Shown: positions 9,538-19,200 of the stretch, one piece after another
Position numbering within the stretch: position 1 is the first letter of the stretch
Layout of the letters: the number at the start of each line of letters is the position of its first letter
Assembly (NCBI RefSeq): GCF_001187725.1
Contig: NZ_LGIQ01000007.1
Location: 184,324 to 248,323 of the forward strand
From: Brevibacillus reuszeri
GTDB taxonomy: Bacteria; Bacillota; Bacilli; Brevibacillales; Brevibacillaceae
Length of the DNA stretch: 64,000 nt
Reading direction: 5' to 3'
Translations under genes and position numbers: made by a program
The notes under the pieces: model-generated
Seen by the model: the letters and a program-made list of their open reading frames with translations, nothing else
The model's database searches: none
Told to the model about the DNA's origin: nothing

Positions 9538-10002
9538 TTAACGGTTGTTGAAAGCTTTAAGCATCCATACATTTTTCTCAACCGTGCTGTGGATCGCAAG
9601 TAGCATGTCGGCTGTTGTTTCATCATTCGCCCTCCCAGCCATCTTCATCCCTACTTTCAGTTCCTCGATAACAATGTTGAAATCTTCAATCAAAGCATCA
9701 ATCATCTGCTCGGCACTCTCATTGCCGCTGGCCTCCTTAATGCTGGAGATCTCCAGATAGCGCTTCATGGTTGCTTCTGGTTTGCCTCCTAGAACGAGCA
9801 CACGCTCGGCAAGATCATCGATGTAGAGTGCCGCTGCTTCATAGAATTCTTGGAATTTTGTGTGCAGTGTGAAGAACTGAGAGCCTTTCACATACCAGTG
9901 AAAGTTGTGCAGCTTTACATACAGCACGCTCCAGTTTGAAACTTGTTTGTTCAACATATCCTGAATTTCTTGAATCGTTTTAGTTTCCGCCGCAGTTTTC
10001 AT
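9538..10002 (-). CDS. dps: Dps-family ferritin-like DNA-protection protein
   Basis: A 154-residue Dps/MrgA-type protein, of typical length. Ferroxidase ligands are visible: the LHNFHW motif (His32, His35), His47, and the acidic YIDDLAER motif around residues 60-67. Dps forms dodecamers that oxidise and store iron with peroxide and shield DNA in the cytoplasm. It is monocistronic with its own terminator. A perfect palindrome TTCTATATAGAA (10093-10104) lies about 90 bases upstream and may be regulatory; it does not match the PerR box consensus well. Confidence 0.93.
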   Translation of the reverse strand: MKTAAETKTIQEIQDMLNKQVSNWSVLYVKLHNFHWYVKGSQFFTLHTKFQEFYEAAALYIDDLAERVLVLGGKPEATMKRYLEISSIKEASGNESAEQMIDALIEDFNIVIEELKVGMKMAGRANDETTADMLLAIHSTVEKNVWMLKAFNNR

Positions 10003-10092
10003 GTGGGAACACTCCGTTATATAAGGTTTACGACATCATTTCGTCGCATGTATTTATAGTATTAAAAACCAAATACTTCAATCAATTCTGTT

Positions 10093-10104
10093 TTCTATAT
10101 AGAA
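10093..10104. promoter_or_regulatory. Palindrome upstream of dps
   Basis: Perfect 12-base palindrome TTCTATATAGAA inside a longer AT-rich element. The flank GTTTTCTATATA is shared with the region before the isochorismatase-like gene. Confidence 0.35.
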
Positions 10105-10270
10105 GATATAGATAAATCCTATGGTTTGAAAGTCTATCGAAACATAGGCTCTCCTTATCGTTTATATAGATATATCCATATTGATGGATACTTTATGACG
10201 CTAATATAATCAGGGCTACAGGGTGGAAGAACCTTTTAGTCCAGAGTCTTCCGAGAGAGGAGGCACATTT

Positions 10271-10438
10271 ATGTGGTCTATATTATTAGCGCTAGGTACC
10301 GGGATTGTGATTGGAGTTGTTTTTCAATCCCTGCGTATACCGTCGCCGGCCCCTCCAATGTTAGGGTTGATAGGGCTCATTGGCATGTTCCTAGGACAAC
10401 GGCTTATCCCGTGGATTAAACTGCTGCTGAATCATTAA
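10271..10438 (+). CDS. XapX-domain small membrane protein
   Basis: A 55-residue protein with two hydrophobic segments separated by the LRIPSPAPP turn, the hallmark of the XapX domain. ATG at 10271 is chosen because GAGAGGAGG lies 7 bases upstream. XapX peptides are inner-membrane proteins of unknown function, often next to redox or amidohydrolase genes, as here. The amidohydrolase gene begins 36 bases downstream, probably in the same operon. Confidence 0.8.
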   Translation: MWSILLALGTGIVIGVVFQSLRIPSPAPPMLGLIGLIGMFLGQRLIPWIKLLLNH

Positions 10439-10474
10439 TCATCTTTATAACTCAACTTAGGAGGGGATAAAGGG

Positions 10475-12310
10475 ATGTCGATTGAGACTAACATGATAGA
10501 GGCTGACCTATTGATTTTCAACGCAAACATTTTGACGATGGACGAATCTAACCCCACGGCAACGGCAGTAGCGATTAAGGGAGACCGTTTTTTAGCCGTA
10601 GGCAGTGATTCCGACATTATGCAGTATAAAGGACCTGTAACTGAAGTCGTGGATGGAAATAAACGCCTTCTGATTCCGGGATTAAATGATTCCCATATTC
10701 ATCTCATACGCGGTGGATTGAACTATAACCTCGAACTTCGTTGGGATGGAGTGCCATCGATTGCCGACGCCTTGCGTATGTTAAAAAAACAAGTGGACCG
10801 CACGCCTGCACCGCATTGGGTTCGGGTTGTAGGCGGATGGACAGAGTTTCAATTTAAGGAGCGCCGGATGCCGACATTGGATGAAATCAATCTGATTGCT
10901 CCGGAGACTCCGGTATTCATTCTTAACTTATACCGGCAAGCCTTTTTGAACAAAGCAGCCTTGCGGGTAGTTGGGTATACGAAGGATTCTCCTAATCCGC
11001 CGGGCGGAGAAATTCAGCGGGATAGCAAAGGCAATCCGACTGGAATGCTAATTGCACGACCGAATGCAACGATATTGTATGCCACTCTAGCAAAGGGACC
11101 AAAGCTTTCCTATGAAGATCAGCTGAATTCCACACGGCTGTTTATGCGGGAATTAAATCGCTTTGGAATTACGAGTGTAATTGATGCGGGCGGCGGTTTC
11201 CAGAACTACCCTGATGATTATCAAGTTTATGAGGAACTGGATAAACGTGGGGAGATTACCGTCCGTACGGCATACAATCTTTTTACCCAACATCCAAATC
11301 ATGAACTGGAAGACTTTCAATCATGGACAGCCACTTCGCAGCCTTATACAGGCAGCCCTTATTATCGTCACAACGGCGCGGGTGAAATGCTGGTTTACAG
11401 TGCGGCTGATTTCGAAGACTTCGTTGAGCCCCGTCCGGAATTGCCTGCTGTGTTGGAGAATGATTTATTCGGGGTAACCAGACATCTGGTGCAACAACGA
11501 TGGCCTTTCCGGCTCCACGCAACGTATGGTGAGTCGATCTCACGCTTCCTCGACGTGTTTGAACGTGTGAATAAAGAAGTTCCATTTAAAGATTTACGCT
11601 GGATTTTAGACCATGCTGAAACGATTCGTGAGAAGGATTTGGAACGTGTCGTCGCTTTAGGTGGTTCGATTGCCGTTCAAAACCGGATGGCTTTTCAAGG
11701 AGAATATTTCGTTGATAGGTATGGAGCGGAAGCAGCGGAAAGCTCTCCTCCCATTACAAAGATGCTTACGGCAGGATTGAGAGTAGGTGTAGGTACAGAC
11801 GCTACAAGGGTAGCCAGTTATAACCCGTGGGTTGCCCTCTACTGGCTGGTTACCGGAAAAACGCTTGGTGGGCTTAGCTTGTACCCTGCTTCTAATCGGT
11901 TGGACCGCCATCAAGCGCTTCGTATGTATACATCCGGAAATGCTTGGTTCTCGAGGGAGGAGGACGTAAAGGGAAAAATTAAAACAGGCCAATATGCGGA
12001 CCTGTCGATTTTGTCTGATAATTTCCTCCAGGTTCCAGAAGAAGAAATCAAGAGAATCGAATCGGTATTTACGGTCGTAGGCGGAAAGATTGTTTATGGA
12101 TCACTTGAATTTCAAAGACTATCACCCGCGGCACCTAAAGCCAGTCCGGACTGGGCACCACACAATTACTTTGGTGGGTACTATAAGGACTCAAATCATG
12201 GAGGCGGTGGTGGCGCAGCGTTACATATGCCCCATAGCCATCATAGCCATCATAAATGCAATCATCATCACGGCAACGGTTTTTGCGACTTGGATTGCTT
12301 CGTGTTCTGA
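10475..12310 (+). CDS. Amidohydrolase family protein, YtcJ-like, with His-rich tail
   Basis: A 611-residue metal-dependent hydrolase of the amidohydrolase_3 (YtcJ) type. Metal-site motifs are visible in order: NDSHIHL near residue 73, LHATYGES near 347, LDHAETI near 371 and GTDATRVASYNPW near 446. The domain ends at about residue 565. The last 35 or so residues are a Gly run followed by clustered His and Cys (HSHHSHHKCNHHHGNGFCDLDC), a likely metal-binding tail absent from most relatives. The start is ATG at 10475 with AGGAGGGG upstream. Substrate is unknown; YtcJ relatives act on amides or exo-cyclic C-N bonds. Confidence 0.88.
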   Translation: MSIETNMIEADLLIFNANILTMDESNPTATAVAIKGDRFLAVGSDSDIMQYKGPVTEVVDGNKRLLIPGLNDSHIHLIRGGLNYNLELRWDGVPSIADALRMLKKQVDRTPAPHWVRVVGGWTEFQFKERRMPTLDEINLIAPETPVFILNLYRQAFLNKAALRVVGYTKDSPNPPGGEIQRDSKGNPTGMLIARPNATILYATLAKGPKLSYEDQLNSTRLFMRELNRFGITSVIDAGGGFQNYPDDYQVYEELDKRGEITVRTAYNLFTQHPNHELEDFQSWTATSQPYTGSPYYRHNGAGEMLVYSAADFEDFVEPRPELPAVLENDLFGVTRHLVQQRWPFRLHATYGESISRFLDVFERVNKEVPFKDLRWILDHAETIREKDLERVVALGGSIAVQNRMAFQGEYFVDRYGAEAAESSPPITKMLTAGLRVGVGTDATRVASYNPWVALYWLVTGKTLGGLSLYPASNRLDRHQALRMYTSGNAWFSREEDVKGKIKTGQYADLSILSDNFLQVPEEEIKRIESVFTVVGGKIVYGSLEFQRLSPAAPKASPDWAPHNYFGGYYKDSNHGGGGGAALHMPHSHHSHHKCNHHHGNGFCDLDCFVF

Positions 12311-12371
12311 TGAAACTTCAGATGGGTTGCACAAAAGTAAAAAAGATTCGAATTAGAAAGGAAATGAGCGA

Positions 12372-12569
12372 ATGTCCAATATAACGATTAAAGTGATGGA
12401 CAACGGTCCGTTGCGTGTAACGGGTAATGTGGAATTGGTGGATGCAGAAGGGAACCGCTTTGAGACAAAAGAATCTTTCATTCTTTGCCGCTGCGGATTA
12501 TCAAATCAAAAGCCATTCTGTGACTTGACACACAAAGGTAAATTTGAAAGCACTACTCGGGCTAAATGA
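12372..12569 (+). CDS. CDGSH iron-sulfur domain protein
   Basis: A 65-residue protein with the three-Cys one-His [2Fe-2S] ligand set Cys39-x-Cys41-x8-Cys50-x3-His54 (CRCGLSNQKPFCDLTH). The signature Asp-Gly-Ser is replaced by Asp-Leu-Thr, within the known bacterial variation. CDGSH proteins carry redox-active, pH-sensitive clusters. The gene lies 61 bases after the amidohydrolase on the same strand and is followed by a hairpin, so it closes the XapX-amidohydrolase-CDGSH unit. Confidence 0.9.
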   Translation: MSNITIKVMDNGPLRVTGNVELVDAEGNRFETKESFILCRCGLSNQKPFCDLTHKGKFESTTRAK

Positions 12570-12587
12570 ATCTAAAAGGGATCGAGG

Positions 12588-12607
12588 CGGGGTCATTATT
12601 GACCCCG
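12588..12607 (+). terminator. Hairpin after the CDGSH gene
   Basis: Perfect 8-base arms CGGGGTCA / TGACCCCG with a TTAT loop. Only a weak T tract follows. Confidence 0.5.
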
Positions 12608-12692
12608 TATACTTGCAAGAAGGCTTTACTGAAGTCAGGCGGTCACTAACAGCTTCTTGACTTCATCTTAATGATTAACAGGGGGCATTTTA

Positions 12693-13130
12693 ATGGGTGT
12701 ACGCTTTTTGAAAATGGCAGTCATATATATTCTGGTTGGTATTAGTATCGGTATTTACATGGGTACAACACTGAATTTTGCATTAACGAGCGTGCATGCT
12801 CATGCGAATCTTTTTGGGTGGGCAACAATGGCTCTTTGCGGGTTTACCTATTTACTTTTTCCAAAAGCATCAAACTCTCGTCTGGCTAAATGGCACTTCT
12901 GGTTACATGGCCTCGGCTTACCCCTAATGCTTATCACGCTAACCTTAATGGTCCACGGCTATGCACCGAATTGGATTATCATGTTAAAGCGTATTGGTGA
13001 AGCTGTGGCTGGAACCGGTATCTTGATATTTGCTATCAATGTCTTTTCTAACGTAAAGGCGTCTGATTTTCAAAATAAGCGTAATGATAATGTTTCCATG
13101 GAAAAGGCAGGGGGGGAACATTTTGGGTAA
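12693..13130 (+). CDS. Small haem-copper-oxidase-like membrane protein
   Basis: A 145-residue protein with four predicted membrane helices. The SVHAHANLFGW segment (His35, His37) and later HFWLHGLG resemble the low-spin haem region of oxidase subunit I (COX1/cbb3 family). It is far shorter than a real subunit I (450 or more residues, 12 helices), so it is one of the stand-alone mini COX1-like proteins found in Firmicutes. Haem binding is plausible but unproven. The MFS gene overlaps its stop codon by 8 bases, which implies coupled translation. Confidence 0.75.
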   Translation: MGVRFLKMAVIYILVGISIGIYMGTTLNFALTSVHAHANLFGWATMALCGFTYLLFPKASNSRLAKWHFWLHGLGLPLMLITLTLMVHGYAPNWIIMLKRIGEAVAGTGILIFAINVFSNVKASDFQNKRNDNVSMEKAGGEHFG

Positions 13131-14331
13131 CGAACAATTTATTAGATCGTCAAATATCGCATTCATTACCGGAATCCTTTTCTGGTGTACATTAGCTGTA
13201 GTATCGTGTGTGTATTTAACTATTCCATTAATAGCAGTGTTTGAAGATGTATTCAAAGTGTCGTCTTCGCAAGCTGCTTGGAGTAGCAGTGCCTTCTCGC
13301 TTGCTTTTGCAGGTGGTGGTTTACTGTTTGGGGTTTTATCAGATCGATTTGGACGAAAAAAAATGATGTTATCGGGGTTAGTATTGCTTACGGTAATAAC
13401 ACCACTAATAGGTAATGTCGACAGTTTTTCTTGGCTTGTTGCTCTTCGGGCCTTGCAAGGTTTAGCGGCATCGATGTTTCCTCCGTCTGTTTTGGCTTAT
13501 GCGATGGAAATGTTTCCGTTTGAAAGAAGAGCAACCATTATCGGGTTCATTAGTACGGCTTTTCTAATGGCCACCATCGTTGGACAAATATATAGCAGCT
13601 TTGTTGTTTTGAAGTTAGGAGATTGGTCCTATGTATTCTACCTGCTTTCCACAATATATGGAATATCTTCTATCTTGCTTACCTTTTTCATACCAAATGA
13701 CAAAATACAGCAAACAAAGGGCAGCTTCGTTACTTCTTTTTTGCGAGTAGGCGATATTTTCAAACGAAAAGGATTGCCTCTGTGCTACATCGTTTCCGCT
13801 TCACTCTTTATTTCGCTTGTCGGATTTTTCGCGACTCTTGGAAGTTATTTAAGCAGCCCGATCTTCGGCTTAAGTCATCAAGATATTCTATGGGTTCGTG
13901 CGATTGGTATTTTGGGTATGGCAGTTTCTCCGTTTGCCGGAAGACTGGTTACAAAAATTGGTGTCAAGAACGTATTATGGTGTGGATTAATCTTAGCTGG
14001 AAGTGGCTTAGGATTGTTAGGTTTGAGTCTTAACATCATTTATTTAATATCGATGAGTGTTGTATTTGTACTGGGAATAGCGATTGCTCTTCCATCATTA
14101 ATCTCACTAATCGGTCACATGGCTGGGGAAATCCGAGCGATTGCGGTTTCGTTTCACATGTTTATGGTGTTCATAGGCGCTTCTCTTGGGTCGATCCTTT
14201 CCATTTACCTGATAGATGTCGGGGGCTATTTATTCACTTTTGAAATCTTGGCGGGATTATTGTTCTTAAGTATGATCGTGCCCTTTTTTATTCGTTTGGA
14301 AGAACGACATGGACTTGGGAAAAACGAATAA
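13123..14331 (+). CDS. MFS transporter
   Basis: A 402-residue major facilitator with 12 predicted helices. The motif A signature after helix 2 reads GVLSDRFGRKKMM. I choose TTG at 13123: GGGGGG sits 7 bases upstream and the start overlaps the previous gene's stop, while the earlier ATG at 13084 has no ribosome binding site. The family resembles drug/efflux MFS proteins (DHA1 type). Substrate unknown; coupling to the haem-like membrane protein suggests a joint role, by inference only. Confidence 0.85.
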   Translation: MGNEQFIRSSNIAFITGILFWCTLAVVSCVYLTIPLIAVFEDVFKVSSSQAAWSSSAFSLAFAGGGLLFGVLSDRFGRKKMMLSGLVLLTVITPLIGNVDSFSWLVALRALQGLAASMFPPSVLAYAMEMFPFERRATIIGFISTAFLMATIVGQIYSSFVVLKLGDWSYVFYLLSTIYGISSILLTFFIPNDKIQQTKGSFVTSFLRVGDIFKRKGLPLCYIVSASLFISLVGFFATLGSYLSSPIFGLSHQDILWVRAIGILGMAVSPFAGRLVTKIGVKNVLWCGLILAGSGLGLLGLSLNIIYLISMSVVFVLGIAIALPSLISLIGHMAGEIRAIAVSFHMFMVFIGASLGSILSIYLIDVGGYLFTFEILAGLLFLSMIVPFFIRLEERHGLGKNE

Positions 14332-14479
14332 ACGAAATCATGATACATAACCAAATGCATATGAACATCATGATTTATATTCATTTTAGTAATTCATAAG
14401 TATAGTGTATTATGGGCATATGAAATCGTGATATAGATAACGTTCTGCTTTATTTTATTTCATGGGAGAGTGAAAGATA

Positions 14480-14992
14480 TTGAGTGATGATTCTAAGCGA
14501 TATGTAGGGAAAGATATCGAAGTTATATTTCATCCAGGAAGATGCGTTCATTCAGCAAAATGTGTTAGTGGATTACCCGAAGTATTCAATATTAAAAAGA
14601 AACCATGGGTTCATGTTGATGGAGAAACGGCTGATAAAATAGCATCTCAAATTAATAATTGTCCAAGTGGTGCGTTGGAATATGTATGGAAATCAAACCT
14701 TTTGAATGGGGGGAAACAAATGTTCGAAATTAAAGAAGGTACGAACGGTTTTTATGTTGGAGAAGAGGATAATAAAGAAGCTGAAATTCATTATGTTCAA
14801 AATGGAAAGCATATTATTATAGTAGATCACACAATCGTTTCCGATAGTCTAAAAGGTCAAGGTGTAGGACAGGCGCTAGTAAAGAGATTAGTCGAATTTG
14901 CTCGGACGAAAGGGATTAAGATTATGCCATTATGTCCCTTTGCCAAAAGTCAATTTGACCGCCATGAAGATTATGCGGATGTATTGCTGTAA
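14480..14992 (+). CDS. Fusion of a Fer4_19 ferredoxin-like domain and a GNAT-like acetyltransferase (YjdI-YjdJ type)
   Basis: A 170-residue two-domain protein. Residues 10-70 match the Fer4_19 domain: Cys22, Cys28 and Cys61 in RCVHSAKC and NCPSGALEYVW. Residues 82-170 match the small acetyltransferase family YidJ/YjdJ (VSDSLKGQGVGQALVKRLVEFAR, then the PLCPFAK signature). In Escherichia coli the same two domains are the adjacent genes yjdI and yjdJ, so the fusion supports a joint function. TTG at 14480 is the start, with GGGAGAG 9 bases upstream. The gene is monocistronic with its own terminator and is AT-rich. Confidence 0.85.
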   Translation: MSDDSKRYVGKDIEVIFHPGRCVHSAKCVSGLPEVFNIKKKPWVHVDGETADKIASQINNCPSGALEYVWKSNLLNGGKQMFEIKEGTNGFYVGEEDNKEAEIHYVQNGKHIIIVDHTIVSDSLKGQGVGQALVKRLVEFARTKGIKIMPLCPFAKSQFDRHEDYADVLL

Positions 14993-15016
14993 TAAAATAG
15001 AGGTTCTAGGAACGAT

Positions 15017-15060
15017 GTAAAAAAGTCGCGCAGCACTGTGCTGTTTCGCGGCTTTTTTAC
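15017..15060 (+). terminator. Bidirectional terminator
   Basis: Arms GTAAAAAAG(TCGCG) and (CGCG)GCTTTTTTAC surround a loop. It sits between the convergent fusion gene and the LysR gene and can serve both. Confidence 0.8.
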
Positions 15061-15065
15061 GAAGA

Positions 15066-15959
15066 TCATTCGAATCTAGCAAAGAATTGCGGAAATAATT
15101 GCAGTGCTGTTTCAATAAATAATTTTACAGATATCCCACTATCCTCAAACGACAAAACGGCCATATGAATATTACGATACACTGGGGGATCAAGTTTGCG
15201 TATAAGGACGTTTTCAGGTAAATGTGCCAGGGTTAATTCGGGCATGATTGCGATACCAAGTCCCTCATGAACCAAATTAATTCCTGTCATATAGTTATGG
15301 ATTTCGTATCTCACTTTTGGATTCTCTCGGAATTTTTCAAACCAATCTATAACTGGAGTTTCAAATCCTGATTTACAAAAAATCAAAGGCTGATCCAAGA
15401 GATCTGTTGCTTGAATCATATTCTTTGTAGTTAAAGGATGTTCCTTGTTTAGCACGGCATACATTTCTTCTTGGTGTATTGGAAAGGTGTTGAATTCCTT
15501 ATCTGGTGGATGTGCAATGATAAATCCGATATCAATACGTTGGGTATCGATCCACCCTTTCACTTCGGTTACAGTTCCTTCTAAAATGGTAAATTCGATA
15601 TTAGGATATTTTTTATTTATGTGGCTGATAATTTTAGGGACGAAATAGGAGGAGGCCTCAGGAAATGCGCCTATTTTGACTAGCCCTTTTTCAAGTCCCA
15701 ATTCAAGGGCAATTTCCTGATCAACCTTTTCGTAATCGGATAAAATGGCTCTAAAAATACGCATGATGCGTTCGCCTATAGGTGTAAGCATGACTCCATG
15801 ACGACGATTTCGAATCAAAAGAGTCACCCCAAGTTCTGTCTCAAGACCGTTGACTGCTTTACTTACAGCTGGCTGAGTCATATTCAATTCTTTTCCAGCT
15901 TGTGTGAAACTCTTTGTATCAGCAATTTTAACCATTAATTGCAATAATGATTTATTCAT
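15066..15959 (-). CDS. LysR family transcriptional regulator
   Basis: A 297-residue LysR-type protein with HTH at the N terminus (DTKSFTQAGKELNMTQPAVSKAV) and an effector domain at about 90-290. I take ATG at 15959, preceded by GGGAGGA 11 bases upstream, over the longer reading from 16043. The C-terminal FPQFFARF is unremarkable. It is divergent from the isoleucyl-tRNA synthetase gene, with a 246-base space between them; LysR proteins often control the divergent gene, but linking a synthetase to a LysR regulator would be unusual. Confidence 0.88.
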   Translation of the reverse strand: MNKSLLQLMVKIADTKSFTQAGKELNMTQPAVSKAVNGLETELGVTLLIRNRRHGVMLTPIGERIMRIFRAILSDYEKVDQEIALELGLEKGLVKIGAFPEASSYFVPKIISHINKKYPNIEFTILEGTVTEVKGWIDTQRIDIGFIIAHPPDKEFNTFPIHQEEMYAVLNKEHPLTTKNMIQATDLLDQPLIFCKSGFETPVIDWFEKFRENPKVRYEIHNYMTGINLVHEGLGIAIMPELTLAHLPENVLIRKLDPPVYRNIHMAVLSFEDSGISVKLFIETALQLFPQFFARFE

Positions 15960-16205
15960 AAATCGATTGTTCCTCCCAATAAGCATTCCTATTCCAATTA
16001 GCGGCTTAGGCGAGCTGATTCCTTCAAATGCGATCATCACCAAATGCGATCATAAAAATCGTCCACTTTTTCGCCAGTCACTAGCAAGGTATAGAAAGTC
16101 GCTACAAATGATATCGGTGCTTAATTCAATATCGAGATTTTGGGGAGCCGCAATTTTATCTGGGCTTTACCCAATCTTAATATATACGGAGGAAGGTTGA
16201 AAGAC

Positions 16206-19200
16206 ATGAGAAAAGTGGATGTGAAAGAAAAAGCCAGAGTTCGAGAGTTGCGTGTCTTGAATCAGTGGAAACAAGAGAATACTTTTAGCAAATCAATTGA
16301 TAATCGGGCGGGCAAACCAAACTTTGTGTTTTATGAAGGGCCTCCTACAGCCAATGGACTGCCTCATATTGGTCATGTTCTCGGTCGCGTGATTAAAGAT
16401 TTCATCGGCCGCTATAAAACAATGTCAGGATTCAGAGTCATCCGAAAAGCCGGATGGGACACGCATGGCCTTCCAGTAGAGCTTGGCGTGGAAAAGCAGC
16501 TTGGCATTTCGGGAAAACAAGCGATTGAAAATTACGGAGTCGCCAAGTTTGTGGAAGAGTGCAAAAACAGTGTGTTCGAATATGAAAAGCAGTGGCGAGA
16601 ACTTACAGAAGGCATAGCCTATTGGACTGACATGGAGGACCCCTACGTCACTCTGACTAACGATTATATCGAATCCGTCTGGCACATCTTGTCTGTCATC
16701 CATAAAAAAGGTCTATTGTATAAAGGACACCGCGTGAGCCCATATTGTCCTGACTGCCAAACGACGCTAAGCTCTCATGAAGTAGCGCAAGGCTATGACA
16801 ACGTCAAAGATTTGAGTGCAACGGTGAAATTCAGAAGCAAGACTGGGAAGGATATCTTTCTTGCTTGGACAACAACGCCATGGACTCTCCCGTCTAATGT
16901 GGCTTTAGCGATCAACAAAGATATCGAATACGCGCGGGTTAAACAGAACGATGAGGTATACATAGTTGCTAAAAATCTTGTAGAGAAAGTAATGAAAGAA
17001 AACTATGAAGTATTGTCTACGCACAAAGGATCAGAATTCATAGGGACAGCTTATGAGCCGCCGTTTGGTTTTTTTCATGTAAATAAAGGTCATATCGTCG
17101 TAGATGCTGACTATGTCAGCGATACAAGTGGTACTGGTATCGTTCATACGGCACCCGCGCACGGGGAAGACGATTATCGCACATGCATTCAGCACGGATT
17201 GGATTTCGTTAACGCAGTTAATCTGGCTGGACGATACTCGGATCAAATCAGCGACTACGCCGGACGCTTCGTCAAAGATTGTGACGTCGATATTGTAAAA
17301 GACCTGTCGTTCCGTAATCTTCTGTTCTCTAAAGAACGTTATGAGCACAGCTATCCTTTTTGCTGGCGCTGTAAATCTCCCCTTCTTTACTATGCTATTG
17401 AAAGCTGGTTCATCAAAACGACCGCGATAAAAGAACAGCTTATTGAAAACAACAAGAAAATTGATTGGTACCCTTCCCATTTACGAGAAGGACGTTTCGG
17501 TAAATTCCTGGAAGATCTCGTCGATTGGAATATCAGCCGGAATCGGTACTGGGGAACTCCTTTGAACATCTGGCTTTGCCAGGATTGCGGAACTGAGTAT
17601 GCTCCAGACAGCCTGAAAAACCTGCGTGAGAAGTCAGTCGAGGTCGTGAATGAAGACCTGGAGTTGCATAAACCTTTCGTAGATGATGTCAAATTGCGTT
17701 GCTCATGCGGCGGAACCATGAAAAGAACGCCAGAAGTCATCGATGTTTGGTTTGATAGTGGATCGATGCCATTTGCCCAATACCACCATCCCTTTGGTGA
17801 TGAGAAACTGTTCCAGGAGCAGTATCCTGCCGACATAATTTCAGAGGGTATTGACCAAACAAGAGGCTGGTTCTTTAGCTTGCTGGCGGTATCCACACTG
17901 TATAACGGAAAATTGCCATACAAAGCGGTCATTTCAACTGGGCACGTTCTTGATGAAAACGGACAAAAGATGTCTAAAAGTAAAGGGAATGGTATCGATC
18001 CTTGGGAAGTCATAGAGGAATTTGGGACTGATGCGTTCCGGTGGTCCCTGCTATCTGACAGTGCGCCGTGGAGCAACAAGCATTTTTCTAAAAGAATGGT
18101 TGCCGAAGCGAAGTCTAAAGTGATCGATACGATTCATAACACGCATGCTTTCTATTCGCTATATGCAACGATCGATCAATACAAGCCTGAGGACTACCCT
18201 CAGAAGGCGTTTGAGAACGAATTAGATCGCTGGCTGCTTTCGAGGCTGAATTCCACCCTGCAAAACGTAGTAATAGGGCTTGAATCATACGACTTTCTAA
18301 ATCCGGCAAAGCACATAGAAGCGTTTATCGACGAATTTAGTAATTGGTACATTCGCCGCTCCCGTAACCGTTTTTGGAGCAGTGGGATTACTGAGGACAA
18401 GGTTTCCGCCTACCAAACACTACACAAGGTGTTATTGACGGTGGCCCGCATGATTGCACCGTATGCACCACTCATTGCAGATGACATCTATAGAAATCTT
18501 GGCGGCGAAGAAAGCGTGCACCTAACAGATTATCCACAGGTGAATACGGCAGTTATCGACGAAACTCTCGAAAGCGAAATGGAAACCGCCCGTCAAATCG
18601 TAGAGCTAGCTCGGAACATTAGAAACGAAAGCGGAATCAAGACACGCCAGCCTCTGTCCGAACTTATCGTCTTCATAGACCGCCCGTTCAACATGAGTAG
18701 GTTCGTGAACATCATCAAAGATGAGATAAACGTAAAACAAATCCGAGTAGAGCAAAGTGACAGCAGCTTCATTACCTACCACTTTAAACTTAATTTAAAA
18801 GTTGCCGGTAAAAAATACGGGAAACTCGTTGGAACGATTCAAGATCGTTTGAAGCAACTATCCATCACCGAAGCCAAACAAGTTATAGACAGGGGGTTCT
18901 TGGATGTCATTCTTTCAGACGAAGCCGTCCGAATTACGCTTGATGAACTGCTCGTAGAAAAGCATGGTAAGCAGGGCTTCGCTACTGCTTCGGGTTATCA
19001 AATCAATGTTGCTTTGGAAACGACGATAACAGAGGAACTAGAACAGGAAGGGATGGTTCGTGAAGTCATCCGCGTGATTCAAGATTACCGTAAGAAAATG
19101 GACTTCCCTATTGAAAAACGAGTGATACTTACTCTTGATGTCGATGACCAGATGAAAGTAGCGTTGGAACGTTTTGATCATGTGTTGCAGGAAAACGTAA

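Noticed and set aside
14332..14479. AT-rich repeats CATATGAA / CATCATGATT before the fusion gene as an origin or attachment site
   Set aside because: The repeats are short and imperfect, with no integrase or DnaA-box cluster; more likely a simple promoter region.
17390..18079. Minus-strand open frame inside ileS2
   Set aside because: It is a mirror of the synthetase codons; the plus-strand gene has all class I motifs.
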